Both the position numbers and the translations under genes were made by a program. A stretch of 64,000 bases of DNA from contig JAPHUD010000037.1 in the NCBI GenBank assembly GCA_026196775.1, forward strand, positions 23,611-87,610. Direction: 5' to 3'. This stretch comes from Flavobacteriales bacterium. Its GTDB lineage: Bacteria > Bacteroidota > Bacteroidia > Flavobacteriales_E > Vicingaceae. The notes under the pieces were generated by a model. That model saw nothing but the letters and a program-made list of their open reading frames with translations, was not told the DNA's origin and did no database searches. Below are positions 47,801 to 57,060 of the stretch, piece after piece. The stretch's first letter is position 1. Every line of letters begins with the position of its first letter.

Positions 47801-48829
47801 CTAAGAGTTTATTGTAAAAATATTCCCACTCATAAATAAATCATCTAAAGATTTATATTTTGATAATTGTTCTTGGTTCTCCATTTGCTCAAAAAATGCT
47901 TTGTCGTATACGTTGGCATCTGCATTTCTAATTACGCCCATTGCAATAGGGAATTCAGGTAATTTCATTTGAATTAATAGATTGTGTAAAACATTTGATT
48001 TTGCTGAGGCATCATGCACCAAAATGTCTTCTTCTGAAATACCGTTTTCACCTATGGTTACTACTTCCAAATCCAATCCATTTAGAAGTAATCCTTTACT
48101 GTTGTTTTCACCAAAAAGCATTGGTTTACCGTGTTCAAGTAATATTTGATTGTTTAGTTTAGTTTCTTTCGAGGTAATGTCAGCATGCGTTTTATCGTTA
48201 AAAATCACACAGTTTTGTAGCACTTCCACTACTGAAAATCCTTCGTGTAAATAGGCTTGTTTCATTACCTCAGTCATTAATTTAACATCCGTATCTGGTA
48301 CCCGAGCATAAAAGTGTCCTTTAGATCCTAATGTCAGTTCTCCTACATTAAAAGGGCTTTCTACGGTTCCGTAGGGAGATGATTTTGTAATCTTCCCTCT
48401 TTCAGAAGTGGGGGAGTATTGACCTTTAGTAAGTCCATAAATTTCATTGTTAAACAAAATTAAATTGATGTTGATATTTCTACGAACAGCATGGATAAAA
48501 TGATTACCACCAATTGCTAATGAATCGCCATCACCAGACATCATCCAAACACTTAAATCAGGATTGGCTAATTTAACTCCGGTAGCTACAGCTGCTGCCC
48601 TACCATGTATAGTGTGAAACCCATAAGTATTCATATAATATGGAAAACGAGATGAACAGCCAATTCCTGAAACGATAGTAACATCTTCTTTTTTTAAATT
48701 TAATTCAGAAAATGTTTTTTGAACAGCACTGATAATAGCATAATCGCCACATCCCGGACACCATTTTACTTCTTGATCGCTGGCATAATCTCTGGGTTTA
48801 TATAAACACTGTAAAGTAGTTGCTTCCAT
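47801..48829 (-). CDS. korB: 2-oxoacid:ferredoxin oxidoreductase beta subunit (KorB)
   Basis: KorB binds thiamine diphosphate and a 4Fe-4S cluster and, with KorA, oxidises a 2-oxoacid to acyl-CoA with reduction of ferredoxin. The 342-residue protein has WCPGCGDYAI and GIGCSSRFPYYMNTYGFHTIHGRA, the ThDP/metal block SGDGDSLAIGGNHFIHAVRRNININLILFNNEIYGLTKGQYSPTS in order, and a further Cys in VLQNCVIFND. It is the last gene of the benzoyl-CoA operon, 1 bp after korA. The preferred 2-oxoacid is probably 2-oxoglutarate by analogy with Thauera, but this cannot be read directly. Confidence 0.92.
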   Translation of the reverse strand: MEATTLQCLYKPRDYASDQEVKWCPGCGDYAIISAVQKTFSELNLKKEDVTIVSGIGCSSRFPYYMNTYGFHTIHGRAAAVATGVKLANPDLSVWMMSGDGDSLAIGGNHFIHAVRRNININLILFNNEIYGLTKGQYSPTSERGKITKSSPYGTVESPFNVGELTLGSKGHFYARVPDTDVKLMTEVMKQAYLHEGFSVVEVLQNCVIFNDKTHADITSKETKLNNQILLEHGKPMLFGENNSKGLLLNGLDLEVVTIGENGISEEDILVHDASAKSNVLHNLLIQMKLPEFPIAMGVIRNADANVYDKAFFEQMENQEQLSKYKSLDDLFMSGNIFTINS

Positions 48830-48830
48830 T

Positions 48831-50663
48831 TTATTTTTCCTCTAATAATTGGTTGAACTTATTTTTTAATTCTTTTACTGTAAAAGGTAAGCCTTGAATT
48901 TTATTGTACTGCTCATATTTAAACTGTGGTAGCAAAGCTCTTAAGTAATTAGCAAATTGTCCATCATTCAATTCACACACTATAATTTTATCGAATTTTG
49001 AAAAAATTTCAGCGGTATTTTTTGGCAGTGGATTGATGTAATTAAAGTGTGTAAAAGCAATGTCTTTGCCTTCTTTTTGAAGCTCATTAACAGCTCCAAA
49101 CAAAATACCAAACTGCCCCCCCCAACCAACAACCAATAGTTTTTTTGCATCTTTGCCTTTATAACGTTGCTCAGGTATAAAATTGGCTACTCTTTGAATT
49201 TTTTCTTTACGAATTTTAACCATTAACTCATGGTTTTGAGGATTGTGAGAAACACATCCAGTACACTCGTCTTTTTCTAATCCTCCAATACGGTGCTGCA
49301 TTTCAGGTGTACCTGGAACAACCCATTTACGAGTCAATTTTTCATTGTCTCTTTTGTATGGTTGCCAGTTAGCATCTTTAGTTTCTAACATAAGCGGTTT
49401 TATTTCAGGGAGTTCCTTTAATGATTTAATTCTCCATGGTTCTGCTCCATTTCCTAAATAACTCTCTGTTAAAAGAATTACAGGTGTCATGTGTTCTAAT
49501 GCAATTCGGGTTGCTTCAAAAGCCCAATCAAAACAATCGGCTGGTGTACTCGCAGAAATTACCACCACAGGACTTTCACCATTTCTTCCCCAAACGGCTT
49601 GCATTAAATCGCTTTGTTCAGTTTTGGTTGGCAATCCAGTACTTGGACCTCCACGTTGAACATTTACAATCACAATAGGTAATTCGGTCATTACCGCCAA
49701 ACCAATGGCTTCCGTTTTTAATGCCATCCCAGGTCCTGAAGTTGTTGTTACGGCAACGTTTCCAGCAAAAGCAGCTCCAATGGTAGAACATATTCCGGCT
49801 ATTTCATCTTCAGCCTGAAACACTCTTGTTTTTGTCCATTTATGCTTGGTTAGTTCTTGCATGATATCCGTTGCAGGAGTAATTGGGTAAGATCCTAAAA
49901 ACAAAGGTTTTCCTGCTTTTTGAGCAGCTGCCATCAATCCCCAGGCAGTCGCCTGATTCCCTGTAATATTTCGGTAAGTTCCGGGAACTTTTTTTGCAGG
50001 TAAAACCGTAAACGAAGATTTAATAGCTTCGATGGTTAACGCATAATTATAACCAGCTTTTATGGCTTTTATATTAGCTTCAGCAATGGTTGGGTTATTT
50101 TTAAACTTTTGTTTAAAAAAGTTAATGGTTTGTTCTAATGGTTCGCTAAACAACCAAAAAACTATTCCTAGAGTAAAAACATTTTTACATCTATCGGCAG
50201 TTTTATTATCTAAACCTAAATCAGTTAATGCACTTTTTGTTAAAGAAGTTATTGGAGCTTCAATTACTTTAAAATCAGAAAGTGTATCGTCTTCTAAAGG
50301 ATTGTTTCCAAATCCTGCTTTTTCAATGGTTTTTTTTGAGAAAGCATCACTGTCCAACAAGATGGTGCATGCAGGTTTAAGATTGTGTAGATTTGCTTTT
50401 AAAGCAGCGGGATTCATGGCTACCAATATATCTGGAGTATCTCCCGGACTATGAACACCGCTCGTTCCAAAATGAATTTGAAAACCTGAAACACCAGCAA
50501 CAGTTCCTTGCGGTGCTCTAATTTCAGACGGAAAATCGGGAAATGTTGCTATTGAGTTTCCCATTACTGCTGTGGTATCGGTAAATAAAGTTCCTGCTAG
50601 TTGCATCCCGTCTCCCGAATCACCAGCAAACTTTATTACTACACTTTCTAAGGTTGTTTTCAT
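48831..50663 (-). CDS. korA: 2-oxoacid:ferredoxin oxidoreductase alpha subunit with fused gamma domain (KorA)
   Basis: A 610-residue subunit. The N-terminal 190 or so residues are the gamma domain (VIKFAGDSGDGMQLAGTLFT, GVSGFQIHFG). The alpha part follows with LFLGSYPITPATDIMQEL, AEDEIAGICSTIGAAFAG, TTSGPGMALKTEAIGLAVM and GGPSTGLPTKTEQSDLMQA, and a transketolase-C-like end (LLVVGWGGQFG). It pairs with KorB. It starts 1 bp after the stop of the bifunctional beta-oxidation gene, so it belongs to the benzoyl-CoA transcript. In Thauera a KorAB enzyme regenerates ferredoxin for benzoyl-CoA reductase; the same role is likely here. Confidence 0.92.
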   Translation of the reverse strand: MKTTLESVVIKFAGDSGDGMQLAGTLFTDTTAVMGNSIATFPDFPSEIRAPQGTVAGVSGFQIHFGTSGVHSPGDTPDILVAMNPAALKANLHNLKPACTILLDSDAFSKKTIEKAGFGNNPLEDDTLSDFKVIEAPITSLTKSALTDLGLDNKTADRCKNVFTLGIVFWLFSEPLEQTINFFKQKFKNNPTIAEANIKAIKAGYNYALTIEAIKSSFTVLPAKKVPGTYRNITGNQATAWGLMAAAQKAGKPLFLGSYPITPATDIMQELTKHKWTKTRVFQAEDEIAGICSTIGAAFAGNVAVTTTSGPGMALKTEAIGLAVMTELPIVIVNVQRGGPSTGLPTKTEQSDLMQAVWGRNGESPVVVISASTPADCFDWAFEATRIALEHMTPVILLTESYLGNGAEPWRIKSLKELPEIKPLMLETKDANWQPYKRDNEKLTRKWVVPGTPEMQHRIGGLEKDECTGCVSHNPQNHELMVKIRKEKIQRVANFIPEQRYKGKDAKKLLVVGWGGQFGILFGAVNELQKEGKDIAFTHFNYINPLPKNTAEIFSKFDKIIVCELNDGQFANYLRALLPQFKYEQYNKIQGLPFTVKELKNKFNQLLEEK

Positions 50664-50664
50664 T

Positions 50665-52668
50665 TTATTCTCCTTTGTATTCTACCTTTTTACCAATAGA
50701 TGTCAAGCCTAATAAAGCATCTTTTGTGGTGAAAATAGCTTCCAATTTATCCAATTCAGACGAAGGCCCTTTTGCTGCTTCTATCAATTCTTCTGCAAAC
50801 TTCATGGCTATTGGTGCTTTGTAACTCATGGATTTAGCCATTTTATCTATGGCTTCTTTATCAATTTCGCTATTTTTATAAGTTCCTGACATAATTTTTT
50901 TATAGTTATTATTGGTATAAAAATCTGATATTGCTTGCCAGTTAGCACTCAAAACTTGTTTTTTTCTGTCAGGTGTTGGTTTTGCTCCTGAAATGTATTC
51001 GAAAATATCAGCAGGTTGAATTATTTCATCTATTAAACCTATTTCTTTTGCTGTTTTAGCATCTAACATTTGCCCCGTTAACACTAAGTATTTGGCCAAG
51101 CCTTTTCCTATTCTTAAAGCTGTACGTTGAGTCCCACCTAAACCTGGATAAATACCTATGCCTGTTTCTGGAAAAGCAATTTTGGTTTTTGGAACAGTTA
51201 ACAATACATCACAACAAAGGGCTAACTCCATCCCTCCACCTAAGGTCAAACCGTTTAAAATACCGACCACTTTTTTTGATGATTTATCAATTTTAGCTAA
51301 TACATCTTGTCCGTATTTGGTAAAAGTTACAATGTTGTTAATGGTATTGGATTTAATATTTTTTACAAAGAATTTAATATCAGCACCAGCTACAAAAGCT
51401 TTGCCCGAACCTGTTAAAATAATGGTTTTAACGTGAGGCATGGCATCTGCTTGAGAAAATTTACAATCTAACTGTCCCATTACCTCTTCGTTTAAAGCAT
51501 TCATATCTTCCGGTCTATTCATAGTAATGGTAGCAATGCTTTCGTTAATATCTAATGTAACAAAATCCATCTTCCAATTATCTGATTTTATGCCGTATGG
51601 AATAGGTTCGTTATACAAATCAGCATAACCTTCCACCAATTTTTTCACTTCTTTTTCACCATATTTATTCATTAAATCAATTGGACCAAAACGCCATCTC
51701 AAACCAATTTTTGCTCCTCTGTTTAAGTCGGATGCAGTACAAACTTTTTCTTCTAAAATTTGGGAACAAACAAATAATGTACAACCTAAAATTCGGTCGT
51801 TTACTGCTTTTTCTTTTTCAGGAGAAATAGTTACCTCTCCGGTTCCTGTTAAGTCCCAATTTTGTTTACTTGCTACTTGTTCTTCCAGTTTTTTAGCAAC
51901 TTTATATGATGGACCAAAATGTTCTAATGTTTTTTGAGCATGAAGAGCAATTGGTACACCTGTGGCGTTCATTAAAGCAAACGGTCCCATACCAATTCCG
52001 AATGTTTTCATGCAAATGGTATCAATTTCGGCAATCGTACCAATTCCTTCATCTAACATTTTACACGATTCATTGAGCCAAGGCACAAAAAACCGGTTAA
52101 CCGCAAAGCCATAAGCATCTGCAGTAAAAATAGGGTCTTTGCCTGAAAGCACAGAAAATTCGTAAACTGCTTTGGTAGTTTCTGGAGATGTTTTTTCACC
52201 TGGAATAATTTCTACCAAACGATTTTTTGCTGCATGATAGAAGTAATGCAAACCTACAAACCGCTCGGGATGTGATACCGAAGCAGCCATTTCTGTTACT
52301 GAAAATGAAGAGGTATTAGTAGCTAAAATGGTGTCAGAAGATACAATTTTATCTAATGTTTTGAATAATTCGCATTTCACATTAAAATCTTCAAAAATGG
52401 CTTCAACAATTAAATCACAAGTTTTTAAATCGTTTTGATTTATAGTACCTTTGATATTATCAAGTATGTTTTCTACTTTTTCCTGAGTGAAAATTTTACG
52501 TTCAATACCCTCTTCTAAGATAGTACGAATACCTGAAATTCCTTTATCAATGTATTGTTGTTCTCTATCATTAAGATAAACGGTAAAACCTTCTTGAGCA
52601 AATTTTTGAGCAATGGCAGCGCCCATTGTACCTGCTCCTACAACACCTACTATTTTTATCTTTTTCAT
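50665..52668 (-). CDS. Bifunctional 3-hydroxyacyl-CoA dehydrogenase/enoyl-CoA hydratase
   Basis: A 667-residue fusion. The N-terminal dehydrogenase (1-385) has VGVVGAGTMGAAIAQKFA, TNTSSFSVTEMA, FVGLHYFYHA and a C-terminal FGPIDLMNKYG. The crotonase half (about 395-667) has IATITMNRPEDMNALN, GSGKAFVAGADIK and GGGMELALCCDVLL, and PETGIGIYPGLGGTQR with the second catalytic Glu. The order dehydrogenase-then-hydratase is the reverse of FadB and is seen in archaeal and some anaerobe enzymes. It would act on the dicarboxylic acyl-CoA intermediates after ring opening. It is in the middle of the operon, 1 bp before korA. Confidence 0.93.
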   Translation of the reverse strand: MKKIKIVGVVGAGTMGAAIAQKFAQEGFTVYLNDREQQYIDKGISGIRTILEEGIERKIFTQEKVENILDNIKGTINQNDLKTCDLIVEAIFEDFNVKCELFKTLDKIVSSDTILATNTSSFSVTEMAASVSHPERFVGLHYFYHAAKNRLVEIIPGEKTSPETTKAVYEFSVLSGKDPIFTADAYGFAVNRFFVPWLNESCKMLDEGIGTIAEIDTICMKTFGIGMGPFALMNATGVPIALHAQKTLEHFGPSYKVAKKLEEQVASKQNWDLTGTGEVTISPEKEKAVNDRILGCTLFVCSQILEEKVCTASDLNRGAKIGLRWRFGPIDLMNKYGEKEVKKLVEGYADLYNEPIPYGIKSDNWKMDFVTLDINESIATITMNRPEDMNALNEEVMGQLDCKFSQADAMPHVKTIILTGSGKAFVAGADIKFFVKNIKSNTINNIVTFTKYGQDVLAKIDKSSKKVVGILNGLTLGGGMELALCCDVLLTVPKTKIAFPETGIGIYPGLGGTQRTALRIGKGLAKYLVLTGQMLDAKTAKEIGLIDEIIQPADIFEYISGAKPTPDRKKQVLSANWQAISDFYTNNNYKKIMSGTYKNSEIDKEAIDKMAKSMSYKAPIAMKFAEELIEAAKGPSSELDKLEAIFTTKDALLGLTSIGKKVEYKGE

Positions 52669-52754
52669 ATTAATTAGTTTAATGTTTGTAAAGTTTTAAA
52701 GCTGAAAGGTTTTGATTGACTTTATAAACTTTCAACTTTTTACTTTCTACTGAG

Positions 52755-53528
52755 TTAACAATTCTCCCAAACGGGTTGTCTTTTTTCTAAAAATGCATTG
52801 ATTCCTTCGTTAGCATCGTTGGTTTCCATCAGTTGTTTCACATACATGTATTCTAATTGTGGTAAAAAATTACCTAAAACATGGTTAAACTTCACTCTCG
52901 ATGCTTTTATGGCATAACGCAATGATGAAGCACTTTTTGGAACAATGTTTTTTTCAATCCATTCTTCTACAGCAGTATTTAAAGCATCTTTATCATCAAA
53001 TACTTGATTTACTAAACCTATTTGATGTGCCTCTTCAACTCCCATAGTTCTACCAGAGATTAATAATTCTTCGGCACGAGCCAACCCTAATTTTTCGGGT
53101 AATATTACTGATGCCGGTGGAGGAAAAACTCCCAACACAATTTCGGGCTGCCCCATTTTAGCCGTTTTGTCGGCAAATAATAAGTTACACATGATGGCTA
53201 ATTCCATTCCGCCTCCCAAACATTGTCCGGATATTTTTGCCATAGTTGGAATGCCTAAATCTATTATACCTAAAAACAACTGATGAAATGTTTTTATCAT
53301 GGTTTCAGCTAACTCTTTGGCATGTTCAGGAACACTTGCTCCAAACGAAAAGTGTTTTCCTTCGCCTTGAAATGTAATGAGTTTTAGATCTTTATTTTGC
53401 TTAAATTGCTTGAAACAATCTAAGATATTTAACATCATTACATTGTCCAATACATTTCCTTTGCCATCATCCAATAAAATGTTGGCTACTGTGTTGTTGT
53501 GGGTATAGGTTAATTTAATTTTTTCCAT
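52755..53528 (-). CDS. dch: Cyclohexa-1,5-diene-1-carbonyl-CoA hydratase
   Basis: Dch adds water to the dienoyl-CoA made by benzoyl-CoA reductase. The 257-residue crotonase-fold protein has LDDGKGNVLDNVMM, GKHFSFGASVPEHA and the Dch-specific block SGQCLGGGMELAIMCNLLFADKTAKMGQPEIVLGVFPPPASV (read in segments). Normal crotonases have Glu residues where this protein shows the ASV and PEIV set, as in characterised Dch. A gap of 3 bp separates it from oah, so the three ring enzymes are cotranscribed. Confidence 0.93.
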   Translation of the reverse strand: MEKIKLTYTHNNTVANILLDDGKGNVLDNVMMLNILDCFKQFKQNKDLKLITFQGEGKHFSFGASVPEHAKELAETMIKTFHQLFLGIIDLGIPTMAKISGQCLGGGMELAIMCNLLFADKTAKMGQPEIVLGVFPPPASVILPEKLGLARAEELLISGRTMGVEEAHQIGLVNQVFDDKDALNTAVEEWIEKNIVPKSASSLRYAIKASRVKFNHVLGNFLPQLEYMYVKQLMETNDANEGINAFLEKRQPVWENC

Positions 53529-53531
53529 TTC

Positions 53532-54632
53532 TTAGGCATTTGCTGTTTTAAATTGAGGAGAAATTTTTCTATGCATTTCATCATTCCACTCGTGACCTTC
53601 AGCTAATAATTGTCTTAGCTTAACAAAATCAATTTCTCTGTCGTTTTTTGGACCAAAATTGAAAGCTCTAAAGCCAGCTTTCGCTTCCGTCATCATGTTT
53701 AATGCTAACCATTCACGACTACTTTCTTTGTTAGCATCCCAATGTTCTAATTTTTTCTTACGAATTTCTGTAAGCGATTTAGCTATACAATTAGGGAAAG
53801 CATACAATAATTTGGCAACGGTTTTGTTTACTGTTTCATCTAATTTTGATAAATCAACCTCAGCCGATTTAAAAACATCTTTTGCTTTAGCCAATTCTTC
53901 ACCAGTTTTCATTTGACCATAAACGATATTACCCATTTCATCTACAAACTTATCTGTTACTACCATTGGGTTGGTGATGAATTTTCCATCTACTTTAAGT
54001 GCAGGTGCTATATCAGTAATTAAACCGATGAATTTAGCATAATGAGCTGTCCATCTGTCGCATAATGTTAATGACTGCATAGCTCTTTCAATACCAACAT
54101 ACAAGTGTAAGAAGTCTGTTGAACCACCTATTGCTGCACTTCCGTGTTTTGGTCCTGCTTGACCAAATTGGGCTAAATCAGTAGAAATGGTTAAGTCACA
54201 AGCCATTCCTATCTCTTGACCTCCTGCGATACGCATGCCATTTACACGACAAATTACTGGTTTTTCACACTTTAAAATAGCTGAAACCATATCATTAAAT
54301 AATCTCATATATTGAGAATATTCTTGGGGCTGACCTGAGTAATATTCTGCATATTCTTTGGTATTTCCACCTGTACAAAAGGCCTTATCATCGACAGCTG
54401 TAAAGATTACAGCTACTACACTTCTGTCGTTAGAAGCTTCACCAAAAGCCAATATAATTTCTTTTACTGCCTTAGTGGTATAGGAGTTATACTGACTAGG
54501 ATTGTTAAGCATAATCCAAGCGTTATACAATCCTTTCACTTCTGAACCGTCATTATCAGTAACAGGTCTTTTTTCAAAAATAATGTCGGTATATTGGTGG
54601 TTTTCTACAATGTTGTGATTCTTAAATTCCAT
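53532..54632 (-). CDS. oah: 6-oxocyclohex-1-ene-1-carbonyl-CoA hydrolase (ring opening)
   Basis: Oah (BamA type) hydrates and hydrolytically opens the ring to 3-hydroxypimelyl-CoA. The 366-residue protein carries FCTGGNTKEYAEYYSGQPQE, YMRLFNDMVSAILKCEKP, VNGMRIAGGQEIGMACDL and FGQAGPKHGSAAIGGSTDFL, the diagnostic blocks of this family. The protein is longer than ordinary crotonases, as expected. I start it at the ATG at 54632 (MEFKNHN), not at 54674, because the earlier ATG overlaps the had gene and its extra residues are low-complexity. It is a widely used marker gene of anaerobic aromatic degradation. Confidence 0.96.
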   Translation of the reverse strand: MEFKNHNIVENHQYTDIIFEKRPVTDNDGSEVKGLYNAWIMLNNPSQYNSYTTKAVKEIILAFGEASNDRSVVAVIFTAVDDKAFCTGGNTKEYAEYYSGQPQEYSQYMRLFNDMVSAILKCEKPVICRVNGMRIAGGQEIGMACDLTISTDLAQFGQAGPKHGSAAIGGSTDFLHLYVGIERAMQSLTLCDRWTAHYAKFIGLITDIAPALKVDGKFITNPMVVTDKFVDEMGNIVYGQMKTGEELAKAKDVFKSAEVDLSKLDETVNKTVAKLLYAFPNCIAKSLTEIRKKKLEHWDANKESSREWLALNMMTEAKAGFRAFNFGPKNDREIDFVKLRQLLAEGHEWNDEMHRKISPQFKTANA

Positions 54633-54664
54633 ATTATCTATATTTTTTAAGTTAATAATTATGT

Positions 54665-55723
54665 TTAGTTGCATTCAGGTACTAAAACCGAACGTTTGGT
54701 ATATTTATGTGCTAATGTATTCTTGAATACTTCGTTAATCTGACTTAATGGAAAAGTTTCTACAAAGTCCTTAATTTCGAGCTTTCCAGTTGCAATTAAA
54801 TCCACAACTTCGGGATACAATTCTGGTTTGCATCCCCACGTACCAATTAATTTTGCATCAAAAGCCATTAAGTTACTCAAACGAACTTCCAATTTATTCA
54901 TGGTAAATCCCACAATGCTTAAAGTGGAAGTGAATGTAATCAGGTTAAATGCTAACTCTTGACCTGGAGCTGTTCCCGAAAATTCAAAAACTTTCCAGCC
55001 GTATTTAGGCGCTCCAATTTCTTTGGCAATTTCCTTTACTTTAGATTTAATTTCCTTGATGTCTAATCCTTTCGAATTGAGTGTAGCGTCAACCCCATTT
55101 TTCTTTGCTTGAGCTAGTTTTTCATCATTTATGTCGATTGCTAACACTTTTGCTCCCATAATTTTGGCAATTAAAGCTCCGTAAACACCAACTCCACCAA
55201 CTCCAATGCAAATGGCTAAATCTCCTTTTTCAAGTTCTGATTTTTTCATTACTTGGTAAGGGGTAGAAATAGCATCGGCAATAACTGAAAGTTCTTCTAA
55301 TTTATATTTAGTTAAAACTGAATCTGGTACAGGGCACAAGTATTTATGAGGAACTTTAATATGTGTTGCAAAACCACCATGAAAATCATTTCCCGGCATT
55401 AATTGATTTTGACACATATTACTTCTTCCTTTGTTGCACAATTCACAATTTCCACAAGGTAATACAGCAGGAATAATTACATTCTTACCTTTTAAATGGG
55501 CGGGACCTTCTATTACGGTTCCACTGATTTCGTGACCAAGGGTTAAGGGCATTTCTTTTTTTGTGCGAACACCATCGTGCCAAAAGCTTAAATCGGTATG
55601 GCAAACACCACAACCTGCCACTTTAACTAGGGCTTCATTTTCATTTATTGTTGGCATGTCAACTTCAACCAAAGAGAAATCTTTGTTTAAATCAGTCATT
55701 TGCCATTGTTTTAATTTTTCCAT
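54665..55723 (-). CDS. had: 6-hydroxycyclohex-1-ene-1-carbonyl-CoA dehydrogenase
   Basis: Had oxidises the hydroxy intermediate with NAD to 6-oxocyclohex-1-ene-1-carbonyl-CoA. The 352-residue zinc-type alcohol dehydrogenase has the catalytic-zinc block GCGVCHTDLSFWHDG and GHEISG, the four-Cys structural site LPCGNCELCNKGRSNMC and the NAD fold GVGGVGVYGALIAKIMGAKVLAID. It sits 32 bp before oah. An earlier ATG at 55765 adds 14 basic residues unlike the family, so the ATG at 55723 (MEKLKQW) is preferred. Confidence 0.94.
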   Translation of the reverse strand: MEKLKQWQMTDLNKDFSLVEVDMPTINENEALVKVAGCGVCHTDLSFWHDGVRTKKEMPLTLGHEISGTVIEGPAHLKGKNVIIPAVLPCGNCELCNKGRSNMCQNQLMPGNDFHGGFATHIKVPHKYLCPVPDSVLTKYKLEELSVIADAISTPYQVMKKSELEKGDLAICIGVGGVGVYGALIAKIMGAKVLAIDINDEKLAQAKKNGVDATLNSKGLDIKEIKSKVKEIAKEIGAPKYGWKVFEFSGTAPGQELAFNLITFTSTLSIVGFTMNKLEVRLSNLMAFDAKLIGTWGCKPELYPEVVDLIATGKLEIKDFVETFPLSQINEVFKNTLAHKYTKRSVLVPECN

Positions 55724-55798
55724 TTTGTATTCTTTTTGTTCTCGATACGATTTTCGTTTCTTCAATCACTAGAACTGACAATCGTATTTGTAATTATT

Positions 55799-57058
55799 TT
55801 AAGCATTCATGTTTTCAAATAAAATAGCGGTGCCTTGTCCGCCACCAATACAAGCTGATGCAATACCATACTTAACTCCTCTAGCTTGCATTTCTCTTGA
55901 TAGTGTTAAAGATAATCGTGTTCCAGTAGCGGCTAGTGGATGTCCTAAAGCTATAGCACCACCGTTTACATTACAGATATCTCTGTTTAAGCCTAATTCT
56001 TTTTCGCAACCAATAAACTGAGCAGCAAAAGCTTCGTTAATTTCAACTAATCCGATATCTGCTAAGGTTAAACCTGCTAATTCTAATACTAATTTTATTG
56101 CCGGTACGGGACCTAAGCCCATTACTCTTGGGTCTAATGCACTTGTTGCTGAAGCTACAACTCTGGTTAATGGTTTTAGTCCTTTTTCTTTTATAAAGTC
56201 TCCACTAGCAACAACTACAGAGGCAGCTCCATCTACAATACCACTTGAATTGGCGGCAGTTTGAACGCCATCGCGAGCAAAAACAGAAGGTAGTTTTGAC
56301 ATTGCTTCTAAATCGGAAGGTCTAACATTTTCATCAACATTAAAATCAACCGCATTTCTAGGTAATTTCACTTTTCTGGTATTTAGTCCTTCAATAGCAA
56401 ATTCGGCTGAATTCATTTTTATAATTTCTCCATCAAAAAAGCCTCTTTCTTTTGCAGCCAAGTATCTATCTACAGAAAGTTTAGCAAATTCGTTGGCATC
56501 GTTTTTTGTTATGCCATGTTTGGCTGCAACGTTTTCGGCTGTGCATCCCATAGGAACAGCAGCAGTATCATTTAATGCTTCCCAAAGCATGTCTTTAAAA
56601 TCAATTTTCCCTAACGGATATCCCATTCTGTTTCCAAAACTTACAGTTGGAGATAAGGTCATATTTTCTGTTCCTCCACATAAAGCTGTTTGGGCTTTTC
56701 CTAAAGAAATTTGTTCGGCACCGGCAATAATGGTTTCAAAACCTGAACCGCAAATACGTTGTAACATTACCGCTGGAACACTTTCCGGAATACCTGAAAA
56801 CAAACCAATATGGCGTGGCAAAAAGTAAGAATCGGCAGAACTTTGTCCAATGTTAGCGTACATTACTTGGTCGATATCATCCCCTGAAATTCCTGATTTT
56901 TCTATAGCAGCTTTTGTAGCATAAATTCCTAAATCGGTTGGAGAAACTTGTCCTAATGTTCCGCACAATTTTCCAAATGGAGTTCTAGCTCCATTAACTA
57001 AGTAAATGTTGTCGTAAGTTATTCCAATCCCTTTCTTCTTGTCGTAAAATCCTTTCAT
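55799..57058 (-). CDS. Thiolase (acetyl-CoA acyltransferase)
   Basis: A 419-residue thiolase. The nucleophilic Cys is in LQRICGSGFETIIAGA (about 103), the His in NGGAIALGHPLAATGTR (about 367) and the second Cys in ASACIGGGQGTAIL (about 399). NEAFAAQF is also intact. It would cleave 3-oxoacyl-CoA in the lower pathway from 3-oxopimelyl-CoA. Its start is 2 bp after the stop of the fusion gene upstream, and 75 bp separate it from had. Chain-length preference cannot be told. Confidence 0.93.
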   Translation of the reverse strand: MKGFYDKKKGIGITYDNIYLVNGARTPFGKLCGTLGQVSPTDLGIYATKAAIEKSGISGDDIDQVMYANIGQSSADSYFLPRHIGLFSGIPESVPAVMLQRICGSGFETIIAGAEQISLGKAQTALCGGTENMTLSPTVSFGNRMGYPLGKIDFKDMLWEALNDTAAVPMGCTAENVAAKHGITKNDANEFAKLSVDRYLAAKERGFFDGEIIKMNSAEFAIEGLNTRKVKLPRNAVDFNVDENVRPSDLEAMSKLPSVFARDGVQTAANSSGIVDGAASVVVASGDFIKEKGLKPLTRVVASATSALDPRVMGLGPVPAIKLVLELAGLTLADIGLVEINEAFAAQFIGCEKELGLNRDICNVNGGAIALGHPLAATGTRLSLTLSREMQARGVKYGIASACIGGGQGTAILFENMNA

Positions 57059-57060
57059 AA

